Below are positions 1 through 12,400 of a stretch of 64,000 nucleotides of DNA, one piece after another. The notes under the pieces were generated by a model, which was given only the letters and a program-made list of their open reading frames with translations, made no database searches and was not told the DNA's origin. Where the stretch lies: NCBI GenBank assembly GCA_963969365.1, contig OZ017748.1:1798001-1862000 (forward strand), in the 5' to 3' direction. A program made the position numbers and the translations under genes. This stretch comes from Asterochloris sp. CNOR1. Its lineage: Eukaryota > Chlorophyta > Trebouxiophyceae > Trebouxiales > Trebouxiaceae. The number at the start of each line of letters is the position of its first letter. The stretch's first letter is position 1.

Positions 1-3000
1 TGCCAGAGATTATGAGGCGCATGCTGCGGGCTTACTGTGGCACCCTGACTGTGGAGCTGAGCCATGTCAACTCCCTGTGAGTGGTGCGCTGCTCACGTGC
101 TGCTTCATATCAGGATGCAACTCTGAGACCCTGCCTTGCTTTGTCATGCAGTTTCTGCACCATCAATAAGGTGGCTCAATCTGACTTCAGGGCCACACGG
201 CAGCTGACCACTGAGACTTCACATGAATGTGTGTGTGTTTCCAACCCTTGATCCTTGTACCTCTTGCACCTCTGCTCATCCACAAAACCCCCGCCTGCAG
301 TCAATATCTGTGTTGGCTGGGTCAAGGATGCTGCTCTGCCATTCAGCAAACATCAACAGCTGCACCTTGCTCACGCGAAATGCTTTGCTGCAGTCAGCAG
401 CGCACTTGGCTGGCCAGGCAGGTGGAGGAGCGGGCTTCTCTGCAGCCTGATGAGCAAGCCAACATCCTGCACTCCTTGGTGAACACAGATGCGCTTGAGG
501 CCTTCCTGGCAAAGCACTTTCCCCGGTCCAAGGTGACCTCCTGCAGTGTAAGACTGCCCTGCAGAATCTTTGCCAGCAGTCAAACCACCCTCGACGAGGG
601 CGTCTGTGGTCGTACATGCTTGTTCAGCAATCCCTTGTCAAGGCACCCAGACAGCACGACAGATGTGTGCGCCCGCCTGCACCTGTTACAAGAGGCTGCC
701 AGGCAGCACGCCTGCACCCTGGTCAAGGCACAGCAGGGCCAGGCACCAGCACGTCCAGCACAGCTCTCCTGCCTGCAGCGCTTCGGAGTGGAGGGCTCAG
801 AGGCCCTGCTGCCAGGGCTGCAGGAGGTGGTGCAGCGCTGCGCTCAGCATGGCATCAAGCGCATCGAAGTGGGCATGCCCCACCGGGGGCGCCTGAATGT
901 GCTGTGCAACCTGCTGCACAAGCCGCCTGCAGCCCTTTTTCAGGTGACCACTGCCCCTTGGTTGCCCAAACAAGTGCGTACACTTGCCTAAAAAGCAGTG
1001 CTTGGCCAGTGCAATGTGGGCACAGCCTATGGTTGGCCTCGACATTCGGTGGAATTGGACGCACAAGCGGCACGCAGCCTCATTCCTGCTGTGTGCAGGC
1101 TGCTGACAGCCATGCAACCACCTGCCTGAACAGTGCAGAGGGCTTATGACCAGCCAGCGGCCTCTTGCTCTCAAGAGGATAGCGCACAGGAGAGGATCAA
1201 ATGTTGCATTCAATGCTGCCCTCCAGGGCAGCCTCCTCTTTACTAAGTCCTGCCCTTCAGGCAAGATGCCCGGCCAAGACAGGACATCACCAGCTGTACT
1301 CATCTTGCGAAAGCAACAGGGGGTTGTTACTGGGATGCTGGGAAGATGGTGGTTCTGGAATTCTCGAGACCCATGCAGCAGCTGGAAAGCTCAGACTGGC
1401 TCTCTCTGGCTTCTTTGCAGCCCCCTGCTGAGCAGCACACCTGCTCACAGTCCTCAATGTCATGCTGGATGGGCCCATATGCTCTGCTGCAGGAAATGGA
1501 GGGCGGCCAGAGCGCCTTCCATGTCGGGGATGTGAAGTACCACCAGGGTCAGAGTGCAAGCATCCAGGTCCCGCCCCCTCCAGTGAGCTCCTGCTTGGTG
1601 CCAGTTTCAGAACTGCTGTCAGGAGTGCAGGTGTGGCTCTCTACTTGATTGCCACACGCCAGGCGGCCTTGACGGCTGAAGGGCTGTCCCCCTCAAACTC
1701 GTAGACATGTCTGGCAGCTTCAAGCTGCGTGGCAGCACCCTGGTGCACATGCTGCATGCGTGCTTAGTGCAGTCGATGAAGTGCCCTGACCCGCTGTTGA
1801 CTGCATAGCTGTCAGCTCAGCAATTCCTCACACCACCCTTCAGGCTGCCCCTCGGGCCTGCTCTGTTCCCCCACAGGCCCCTCATACCCTGCAGGGGAAG
1901 GTGGTTTCACAGTCAAAACCCCCCGTTGATGCCTGCAAGAGAAGTCTGCTGCTCGTGGTCTGGTTGGTCCTCTGCACCATGCAGGAGAACACCACTACTG
2001 CACGCAGCTCAGAAACCCACATGCCCTGCAGGAGGGAATGCTCCACGTTGCTCAGTCCCCAACGAGCCCTGCCAGGTGGCACTATTGTGCGACTGCAAGC
2101 ACACCCTGAGAGCCCGTTCATACCCTGCAGGGCAAGGCTGCGCCGCATCTTCCGCAGCCCCCACCTGCATTCCAGCTCACAGCCTCGCCTGTCCTGCAGG
2201 GTGAGACTAGTCCACGTGAGGTCCGGGTGTCCATTGCGCCCAACCCCAGCCACCTGGAAGCCGTTGATCCGGTTGTTCTGGGAATGGTGCGGGCAGAGCA
2301 GAGCCGCATCCAGGACACAAGCGCTAGCCAGATCATGGGCCTCCTGATTCATGGAGATGCAGCCTTTGCCGGGCTGGGAATTGTGGCAGAGTGCCTGCAG
2401 ATGGCCAACGCACCAGGTCGGCTGCAGATTCTCCAAGGCGCACACACCCGCACTCATATCAAAAGATGAAGCGAACACGTGCACATTCGCCCAACAGCGC
2501 AAGTGTAGGGCACATGCACGGTTAGCGATCCAGGCAGACAAGCTGCCAAGCAGGCTGCCCAGGCTGCATGATGCTGTCTTGCTGATCCATATACAGTGGC
2601 CCGCGATACCTCAGTCTGCAGGCTGTGGAAGCCACGCAAGCTGAGGCTGAGGCATGCCTGTCTCCTCCAGGGCAGTGCTTGGGGTTGATGGTGCTGCTGC
2701 CCTGGGTCAGTTGCGCTGCTGCTGCATGCTCAAAATACTGTTCGTCCCCATTCGGCGGGCCAGTGAAGCCAGGCCTGCTGATAGTGCTTGCATCCTGCCT
2801 CACAGGGTACAGGGTCGGGGGCACCATCCACGTGGTGATCAACAACCAGATCGGCTTCACCACTGTCCCTACAGACGCCCGCACCTCCCGGCACTGCACC
2901 GATGTGGTCAAGGTGTGTGGCCCAGGCATGCAGGGCCCCAGCAGCAGCAGGAGCAGCCCTGTGTGTTACAACACACCCCTGACCAGCAAATGACAGTGCC

Positions 3001-6000
3001 TGACTTGCTTTGCCTGCCAAGCATCCAGTATCTGCATAAACGCCCAGGTCTGCAGCCTGTACACACATAAAGGATGCTCCACTGCTAGCTGCCCCAGATA
3101 TCAGTCAGATTGGCATGGATGGTCAGGTATCCCTTGAGATGCCTTTCAGCAGCCAATGCATGTGCTCCCTGATGCAGACAGTGGGGGTGCCTGTCCTCCA
3201 CGCCAATGCAGATGACCCAGAGGCAGTGGTGCACGCCTGCCGCATCGCGTCTGACTGGCGGGCATGCTTCAAGACAGACATTGTGGTGGACATCATGGGA
3301 TACAGGAGGTGAGCAGCATCTGATGGGCTGCCTCTTTGGGGCTCAAGGAGCCCAATTCAGCATGCATACAGGATTGTGGATCCTGTTGGACACAAGGTTC
3401 GGAGCAGGCTGCTGTCCTGCCTGTACAAGACGGCTTTCATGCTCACCCATGTGGTGAGTGCCAGCTTGCCCAGTTTGGAAGGTGTGATTGTCCATCACAC
3501 AAGGCCTTCCAGCACAGCTCCAAGCAGACATGCATGGAGCCAGGAACCGCCCTGGTTCTTTCCAGTGCTTCCCAGCAGCTGCTGTCTGTGATCGGCTACA
3601 CCACAACATGCGCGCTGGCAGCCTGCAGGCCCACCCAGCTTGTGCTTCCTGCTGCATCAGAGTCCTCAGACCTACTGGCTGCATGCAGGAATGGCCACAA
3701 TGAGCTCGAGGACCCCAGCGTCACCCTGCCTCTGACCTACCAGGCAGTGGCTACCCACCCTCCCGTGGCCCAGCTGTACAGCAGCCACCTCCTGCAGCAG
3801 GGGGTGGTTACTGAGGCTGATGTCAAAGGGTGGCAGGTAGTCGCCCTGAGCCCTTGCTGATGAGTTGCCAGTCTGCTCCAAGCTGAGTCTTTCTGGTCCT
3901 GGCATCTCATGAGAAGTGGGGCCAAAAGGGCTTCTTATGCGATGTCTGACAGCATGATAAAGGTGGCCTGTCTCCTGCAGGCAGAGGCTGACCAGCAGCT
4001 GGACAATGCCTTTCAAGCGTTCAAGCAGGGGAAGTTCAAGGAGACTCCGCAAAATTGGCTGCTCAATTCATGGCAGGGGGATGCACTTCAGGTGACGGCC
4101 GGCGTCTCATACGGCTGGACAGTGTTGCGGCTGCATTTATCTGCTTGGCAGCTGCCCCTCTAGCTTGTATCTCTCACCTACAGCAGAAAGTCATCTTTGT
4201 GTATGTGCAGTCAAGCTCAATGTCCAGTATTTATGTATGGCTTCTGCAGGCTGTTGTGGGATCGGCAGCAAATTTGCAGGAGCCTACAGGGCTGCCAGTG
4301 GAGACCCTGCAGGTAACGCGTCCACCAATCTTGTACGAGCTCCGGCTTGGGGCTTCATTCAACGTTTGCTTTGCACCAAACACTGGGATGTTGACTGCTG
4401 GAACAACAACTGATCGATGGCAGCAACACCTGTCCATTCACGTGTTTCACTGCTGTTTGCAGTGGGTAGGCAGGTCCATCTGCAAGGTGCCGAGGGGTTT
4501 TGCAACACACAAGACCATTGACAGTCTTCTGGAGGGGCGTAGGTGAGCACCAGTCAGTGGGGCGGGCCGGTCTTGTATAGCTGGCCAGTACATAGTCAGC
4601 TGTCCACGAAGGGCATTGCGCAAAGCTTGCTGGCCGTGCAGCCAGCCGTCCTCATCAATTGCCAAGCCAGCAAGCAAGACATCGCGGCTTGATTGGTGGC
4701 TGCTCAGACAGCTGCACCCGCAGGCGCCTGTGTGCAGGGAGCAAGGCTGGCAGCGCGCTGTGTTGGCCTGTAGCATCTGATGCTAAACCCAGCTGCTGCA
4801 CCCTGCAGGCAGTCGAGCTGCTAGGCAGCAGGGCTGCCGTGGGAGAGCAGTTCCTCCTACATGCCGAGTACAGCTGATGCACCCTGCAGATAGATGGTCA
4901 ACGCCAGGCAGTGATGTGGCTTAGTGTAGAGTATCGCTTGCCTCCTGGCCGGTGCCCCATGTAGCTGCTGCACCCTGCAGGCAGATGATCAGGACGCCCG
5001 GCAGCAGGGTCGACTTTGCGATGGCAGAGGCCCTGGCCTTTGGCTGCCTCGCCCTGAGCCAGGATGCTCACCCACCCAACAGCCTGGGCCCCCTGGAGAG
5101 CTCTGCAGACCCTGCCAGTGGCCTCAACAGGGGTCAGTATGCAGTGCGGCTGTCAGGGCAAGACTCGGAGCGAGGCACCTTTGCTCAACGTCACAGCGTG
5201 CTCTATGACCAGACTGATGGAAAGCGGTAAGCGATGTGGCTACTGTGCCTGCGGTCAAGCCGAATGCATTCATCAGGCAGCCAAGAGACTGCTCAGAAGT
5301 CATCTGCGCCGTGACATCGCAGGCCGTGCTGGCGCAGCATGCTGTGCGACCAGAGCAGCGGCAAGTGGCATGGCTCCATGCCTGCATCATCTGCTTGGGG
5401 CAGCTCTTGACCGTCCCCTGCGCCAGACAGGTGCTTTGACATGTGAGCACACAAGACGTGTGCGCACACCGCTGTTGCACCTCTCCACATGTGCTGCAGA
5501 CTCGTGCTGCTCAACAGCATCTTTGGAGGGGCAGCAAGGCAGCAGGAGCCTGTGGAGGTCTGGAACAGCCCCCTAAATGAGGCTGCAGTGCTTGGCTTTG
5601 AGTATGGACACAGCCTTGGCTCTCGTGGTACCGCACTGACCTGCTGGGAGGCTCAGTTCGGAGATTTTGCCAACAATGCCCAGGCAAGTGCTGCTGGTCT
5701 GACCATCTGCCAGTGTGCGGCATGGGCGACTCAGATGCCCTGCACTGATTGACTGCTGCCAGCGGCACTGTTTCACCCTGCAGGTCATGATTGACGTCAT
5801 GGTGGCTGCCGGGGAGGAGAGGTGGGGTCAGCAGAGCGGGCTGGTCATGCTTCTGCCGCATGGCTATGATGGGCAGGTGTGGAGGCTTCTTTGCAGCAAG
5901 TCCCTCAGGCTCAGCTGCATGCCTGTCATGGGTTAAGATTGATGTGGCCCGCAACTTGCACTCACAAGCATGGTATCTCTGGCAGTGCTGGCCTGTGGCT

Positions 6001-9000
6001 GCCGTGCCAGAGATTCAGACTCTACATCGAGCCATCAATTGGCAGACAGAGGCTTGCAGGCAGCAGTCAACACAAACTGGCACCTGCCACACACCGTGCG
6101 CTCCAGATGCAGGGCCAAGATCGCAGCGATACCTCTGGAGAGCACGTCCTTGCAATCTGCCATGCTGCTGCCATCAAGCCAACCCTGAGAGCCATGCAGA
6201 GCCAGGCCTACACCAGTGCTGGCGTGTGCTTCCTTACCCTCCTCAAGGCTGCTGCCGTCAAACAGCCGTCCATACAACCCTGCCATTTGACCCTGCACAC
6301 TGTCAAGGACCTCTCGTCGCCTGTGCTGTGCATGCAGGGCCCAGACCACAGCAGTGCCCGCGTTGAACGGTTCCTTGCACTGTGCAACGACAACGCTGAC
6401 CACCTTCCTGGGAATGGCCCTGGCATCCGGCGCCAGATCGAAAAGGCTTTCAATGCTCTGGTGCCGCCTGGTGAGGCTGCGGCATAGCAGCAGCACTCTG
6501 CCTAGTTGACAGGCAGGCCTGTGCAACTTTGGGTATCACTGCTTGCGGCATGCATGGCTGCTTGCCTGATGCCTCAGGCTCAGACCAGAGAGAGTCCTAG
6601 GTCACCTGCAGGCGGCAAGCTCGACAGAGCCCAGACCGTGGAGCTTCTCAACTCCATGAACTGGACGGGGGACGGCAATGGCCACCCCAGCAGTGCAGGC
6701 AGCCGCCAGCCCAGTGAGGCTGCAGAGGTGCTGTGGACAGAGATGGGACTGCATCCCGATGCACACATAACCCAGGCAAGTTGAAGCGCTCAGCTGGGTG
6801 CAAGTGTGCAGAATCTGCAGTTGACAGAGCAGGCGCTGCACACCACCCCTGTGGGCCCTGGTGCAGAGAGGTGCTGCAGTCATGCACAGGTGCTTGTGCA
6901 GCACAGCTCTGCAGATTGGCAGGCATGCGAGGTGCAGTTTGGATGCAGCTGCCTTGCCGCAGAGAGCTGGTGCTGGCAACCTTGCCTGCTGACCGTTGCA
7001 GCGGCATTGGAGGGGCCTGCCTGCTCCCCTGCGCAATGCTGCAGATGCCTGCCCCCCAACAGGTACCTTCCTCAACGCACCATGGCAGGAGGGTCCCTCT
7101 GCAATGGAGCCTTGCCTGTTGCTGGCCATGCAGGCTGCCGCACATCACTGTGCTGCCCACAGCCTGCACTTGTTGTGGCTTGAGGACGACCTGGCCCCCT
7201 GCCTCATGTTGGCCATGCTGCAGGCTGGTGGTCTGCTGTGGCAAGAGGACGCCCTGCCTAGGCATCCACCATCCATGCTGCAGGCTGAGTGGCGGCACGT
7301 CATGGTGCAATACATGAGGCGCAATGCAGAGCGCTCCGCAAATCTGTTTGTTGTCAATGCAACCAGCCCCGCCCAGCTCTTTCATGTTCTGCGGCGACAA
7401 ATGAACCAGTGAGCTGCCTTGCACATGCTTGTCAGCAGCGAGTTTGGCCAACACCCCTGCCACACGCAACTTGCCTGTCACAGCGTACCCTGCTGACTAA
7501 CAACGATGATGCACTCACATGTACTGGGTTTTGCAGCGCATGCAGAGGTTGGGTGTTGACCCCTAGCTGCTCGCTGCAGGCCCTTCCACAAACCCTTGAT
7601 CCTCCTGACCCCCAAGTACTTGCTGCACCACCGCCCTGCTACCTCTGCCCTCTCTGATTTTGCAACTGGCACGTTTTTTAGTCGAGTGATAGATGACAGC
7701 AAGGTGAGGCCCTTGTGGTGTGATTGGCAGGCCAGCAGCTGCCACATCAGGCTGTGCTCAAAGGCGTCTGCTGCATGTTGCTCAAAGACATCTGCTGAGA
7801 TGCATCTGCCTGATGCACTCAAGACGGCCCCACCAGGCGTGCAGCCGGAGGTAGACTGTGCAAGGCCTCACCATAAGCTCTGGGGCTTTCCTGCAGTTCT
7901 CAGACAACACCCGCCACCTGGCCTACCACCCTCGCACTGGCGAGCCCTACCTGCTGCCTCCAGAGCAGATCCGCAGAGTCATTCTGTGCTCTGGACAGAT
8001 CTACTACCAGCTGTCCAAAATGAGACGGGCCAAGAAGATTCGCGACATAGTCCTGGTGCGCCTGGAGCAGGTTGCTCCTTTCCCTTATGATCTCGTCACC
8101 CAGGTGAGCCTGAGTCAGCACTGCACTGTAAAGTACTTCAGCACCTATGCCCTTCTGGTCTGGTGGGTGTGAGCCAGCACTGCGCTGGGGCTTATGTGAT
8201 CACCCTTTCTGCTGTGTGACTGTCACTCCAGTGAGTTCGGGACAGCATGGCGCTGGAAGCTGTGTCAGCATCAGCTCGGTCGCCAAGGAGACTCAGGCAG
8301 CGCCTTTGCATCATCTGTACAACCAGTCTTTGCAGTTTTCAGGGAGTTAATGCAAGCCAGTACAGTCCACTCCTCAACAACGCACCAGCAGCTTCCAACA
8401 CCTCAACACATGCCGGAGCTCTGCACACTGCTGCAGGTCATCTTGCGCTACATGAAGCACACACAAGTGCCTGGTGCTGCTGTGGTCTGGTGCCAGGAGG
8501 AGCCCAAGAACATGGGGGCTTGGAACTACGTCAGGTGGGTTCCTCATTCACTTCCAGTCCACATGCAAAGCTTGGTGAGCTCACTTCAACTTGCAACATC
8601 TTTGACCTTGTACTTGTGCAGGCCTCGCATGGACACTGCCATGAGGGAACTGGGCGACAGCAAGAGTCTGAGAGCGCTGCGCTTGTGCTATGTGGGGAGA
8701 CCAGCTGCGGCCAGCCCAGGTAGGCAAAGTGCTGCCTCACTGCGCGGCCAAGGTGCGTGGCATGCAGGATGGTGTCCTGCGCCTCTATCATCGTTGGGAA
8801 ACCAGCTACCACTGACCGAGGGGGGTTCCAGGGCAGCAGATTGCGGAAGCACTGCTGGTGCGCCCAGCACTTACACAAGAGCTATGCATCTGGTGAAGGA
8901 ACCACATCTGGCAGAGCACATCTGGCAGAGGGAGCCCCTCCATTAGAGGTGTTGCTCAGCCTGTGCCAGGAGAGCCTCCAGGTGTTGCATTCTGCAGCAC

Positions 9001-9161
9001 TGCCTAGTTCCAAGTGCTCACTGCTGACGTGTCCTGCATGCACTGCAGCCACCGCATCTGCCGACATCCACAGAGAAGAGCAAGCCGAGATTTTGAGCAC
9101 TGCACTGTCTGATTCATTGACCCCCATTGGGTCTGAGGACACCCAGCAGTGTGCTGTCTGA
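1..9161 (+). CDS. OGDH: 2-oxoglutarate dehydrogenase E1 component (5'-truncated by window edge)
   Basis: E1 of the mitochondrial 2-oxoglutarate dehydrogenase complex: thiamine-diphosphate-dependent decarboxylation of 2-oxoglutarate in the TCA cycle. Exons: 1-76, 394-532, 779-943, 1493-1567, 2200-2416, 2806-2912, 3178-3308, 3689-3836, 3981-4091, 4250-4312, 4463-4542, 4981-5226, 5500-5683, 5784-5876, 6338-6470, 6612-6775, 7284-7408, 7580-7703, 7897-8103, 8437-8534, 8622-8719, 9049-9161; phases agree throughout, giving about 965 residues. Family motifs in order: [118 protein letters not shown]. Two insertions relative to the usual family spacing lie before RLSGQD and before NLFVVN. Introns after 5683 and 6775 use GC donors. 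The N-terminus and targeting peptide lie left of the window. The last exon follows the canonical SPATAS-type C-terminus. Identity is very secure; a few small exon edges (1567/2200) are less so. Confidence 0.96.
4794..5025 (+). repeat. Splice-acceptor echoes before OGDH exon 4981-5226
   Basis: Three serial copies of an acceptor-plus-exon-start block. The functional one (about 4964-5025) reads through GCTGCTGCACCCTGCAG into the exon with GGCAGCAGGG inside. A copy at about 4794-4850 repeats the same TGCTGCACCCTGCAGGCAG start and the GGCAGCAGGG core; a third at about 4873-4925 keeps TGCACCCTGCAG and CCAGGCAG. The outer copies are not in the OGDH reading. Confidence 0.75.
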
Positions 9162-9415
9162 AGTCAAAGAGCACCCAGCAGTCATGCAGGTGCTGGAAGG
9201 GTACTCACATGCGGATGTGCGGGCACAGTATCCCCAAGCAGCACCCCTCGCAGCATGCAGGTCCTGTGGTGCTATTGCTGCATTGTTCACAGGCAACTGG
9301 AACACCTGTGGCTGCTCGACTCAAGCAAATACTCTGTTCAGTTGATCTCTTGAGGGCACTCTTGCATTTTCTGGTCGTCAGTCATGGAGACTCGAAGGAC
9401 AATGTACTGGCATTT

Positions 9416-12400
9416 TCAACTATCTGTGCTGAGCGCGTTCACGGCAGATATGGCTCCTGGAGCCAGCTGTTTGCAAGTCTCCGGCCGTGTGCTGGTGGAA
9501 GGCCTGCTGCTGTTGCCAATTAGCCGTGAGCGTGCCTGCATGAACTTGCTGCTCTGAGACTCGGCTGCAGGATATGAATGAAAGCAGCATAGCTTGCCAG
9601 TGAGGAGCATGAATGCCTGTAGAAGTTGCCACTCCTCAGAACATTCAGCACAGGCCCACAGGCAGGAACCCAGTGCTATTCTGGAGGCCAAGGCAAACCC
9701 TGCAGCTCACCTGCCGCGCCACTGCATGTTGCCAAGCAAAGTCTGAGGCTACAGTGCTTTTCTGCGGGCAGAAGCTGAGTGCAGCAAGCATCGCAGCCCA
9801 CCTGACATTGCAGCTCACCTCTGGCACACTGCAAAGCAGCTGCAACAGTGCCCCAGGCAGCTCACGCTGCGCATGAAGCAGCTCACCGTTGCTGGCAGGA
9901 TCTGCGGTGCTTCAGCTGACCAGATCCCAAAGACAATGCAAGCCACACAGCTGACGCATAGCACAGCAGACCTGGCTACCGTGACAGGTGCATTGCATGC
10001 AGTGAACAAGCAAAAGACCCAGCAGCTCACCTGGCACTGGGCACCGTCTGCCGCATCGTCCAGCAGAGCGGCCACACTGTGCAGCTCATGTAGCATGCAA
10101 AGTTTGCGGTTGCAAACAGACAGTGGACCAGGCCGCGCACCTGGCGCAGGGCCTCATCTGCAGCGTTGCGCACATCTCCCACAGTCATGCGGCTCTGCGC
10201 CATAAGCATGGCGGGTGCCTGCCGCAGCGCAGGCATGTTGTGTACAGGGTTGCGCAGCACCGATGCGCTGGTGGACGGGCGCATCAGGGGGCCATCCCGC
10301 AGAGTCGGCGCCCCGCACCCTGGGTCCAGCCCAGCCCCAAACAGGTGCAGAGCCTCAGGCGGCGGCTTCTGCCTGGAGGGCGGCCGGTGGCCCTGCACAT
10401 AGCGCTGCTGCCCTCAGGACAACCTAAACAAAGGCACCAGAGGCAGCAGGGGCATAACAACGCTCATTGGAAGAAATCAGCACCCAGGGGGCCTGCAGAA
10501 GCCCCACGGCTTTTGGTCTGCACTGTGGCTGACAGCAACACCGGCGGCCCTTCACAGCTCCTCAGGCAAGACACCAGGCGCCAACCAGATTGCGGGGCAG
10601 GTGACCCCACCTCGCTGACAGTGCGTGCGCTCTGCACCTTGCGACCGTGCCTGGCCCCGATGATGGGGCTGGGGGTCATGAACAGCGTGCTGGCCTGCTC
10701 TGCCGAGGCGCTGCCAGGACGGCTGCCTGGTCGCTGCACTGCAGCCTGGCTGCTGCGCGGCCTGCTTGCTGCACTGCCTGCATGCAGGGACGGGCCTGCA
10801 ATTTGCAGAACCCCCGGCATTGCAGCTCAGTGCTGCAGCGAGTGCTTTGCAATGTTGCCGTCAGCTTCCCAGCTCTGCCAAGGCCGTGAGGTGTTTGAGA
10901 GCCCCCAGTCCAAGGCATGCAACCGCAGAAGCAGGGTACCACCTGTGCGCTCAAGTTATCAGTTCAACGAGGCCCAGGGTGCAGCATGCCCTCTCAGCAG
11001 ACAGCACAAGGTCAGCAGCCTGACCTGCAGCCGCCCGCTGGCCAGAGGAAGGCCGCGACACGCGCCGCGAGGGCGGCCGCGACGCCGTGGCTAGCGCCTG
11101 CAGGTGGTGGCAGCATTGCGTTGCAGCAGCGCTTGACAGCACTACTCAGCAGTCTTCGTTTTGCATCACTCAGGAGTGCCCCACCCTCCTGCAGCCCTGC
11201 CTTACGCTGCAGCGGCGCCAGCCGGCCCAGCTGCTGCAGCTGAGCACACATGCAGCGCCAGCAGAGAAGCTCCAACCAGCAGCTCCATGCAGGCTGGAGG
11301 CAACCAGTGCATTGCTGCAATTTGTTGACATCAGGATAAAAGCTCCATGCTGTCAAGCGCCTGACCGTCGACTTGGGTGCAAACAGCTCGGCTGCCAGGC
11401 CCCCCAAATTGGTCTCCAGCGTGGCAGCAAGCACTGGCTGCAGACCAAGGGCCCCTGCCGTTGCAGCTGCAGAACACCAACAAGTCCTTCAACAGGCCTG
11501 ACAGAAGAATTGCCATCAGATCCATGCCCAGAGCGCTGCACGCAGGCCCAGCTGCACAACTTCGCTGAGGTGCTGGGCACCCAAAGCTGCAGCTCCATGT
11601 CAATGTACGTGGCAGATGCACATCTCCTTACAAACACATGCTCATATCTGATCCAGGCAGGTGGGTCTGGCCAAGGCGTCCACCTGCACCGCCTTCACCA
11701 ACCCCAACAGCCCCCACAGCTGTGGCAGGCCTCAGGTCCAGCCCATTCCCCCGCGCGGAGTTGAGCTGTCGGTGCCTGTCCTGCGGCTCCGCATCTGCTG
11801 TCCCTGGCGGGCTGAGGGGCGAAGGCTCACTGTCATGAGCAGAGCTGGACCTGTTCTGTGCAGCTGCAGGGATGGTCTCCCAGTCCAAGTCGTCCCTGCA
11901 GGGTGCAGTGCTAGGGCTGGAACTTGCCTTGTGTCATGTTGCGATGATGGGCAGCTGCTCTGCTGATCCCCCAAATCAGACCATCCCTGCAGGGCGCAAC
12001 TAGGGATGCACTGGTTCTTGCCACAGGCCAGAGGCTGCATTGTGATGCACAGTGGCATTGAAATCCTGCTTGCACAGTGCTGGGGAGGCTGTTGCAGGAG
12101 CCAGCCCAGCAACAGGTGTGTGAGACAGCAGTTTGGATTCAGCAGACCTATGCTAAAGATCAGGTCAGGGACCCAGCCGGCTGCTCTTGTCCTTGATACT
12201 GCCCAGGCTGACGACAGCAGCAATTTAGACATGGCCACAGCATACTGCAAATCTGCAGGTCCACAACTATACTGCACCTCCAACCAGGGCTGTCATCATC
12301 CTCAATGGTGCTCAAGTCGTCCTCCAGGGCATTGGAAGGCTTCTGACAATCTGCATCCGTCAGGCTGGCAGACACTGGACGAGCCCACCTGCAGCCACAC

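Noticed and set aside
10123-11094. Long plus-strand open frame of about 320 codons opposite the disordered-protein gene
   Set aside because: It is the antisense shadow of GC-rich, stop-poor low-complexity exons; composition (Cys/Arg/Ala-rich) matches no family and the minus strand gives phased exons.
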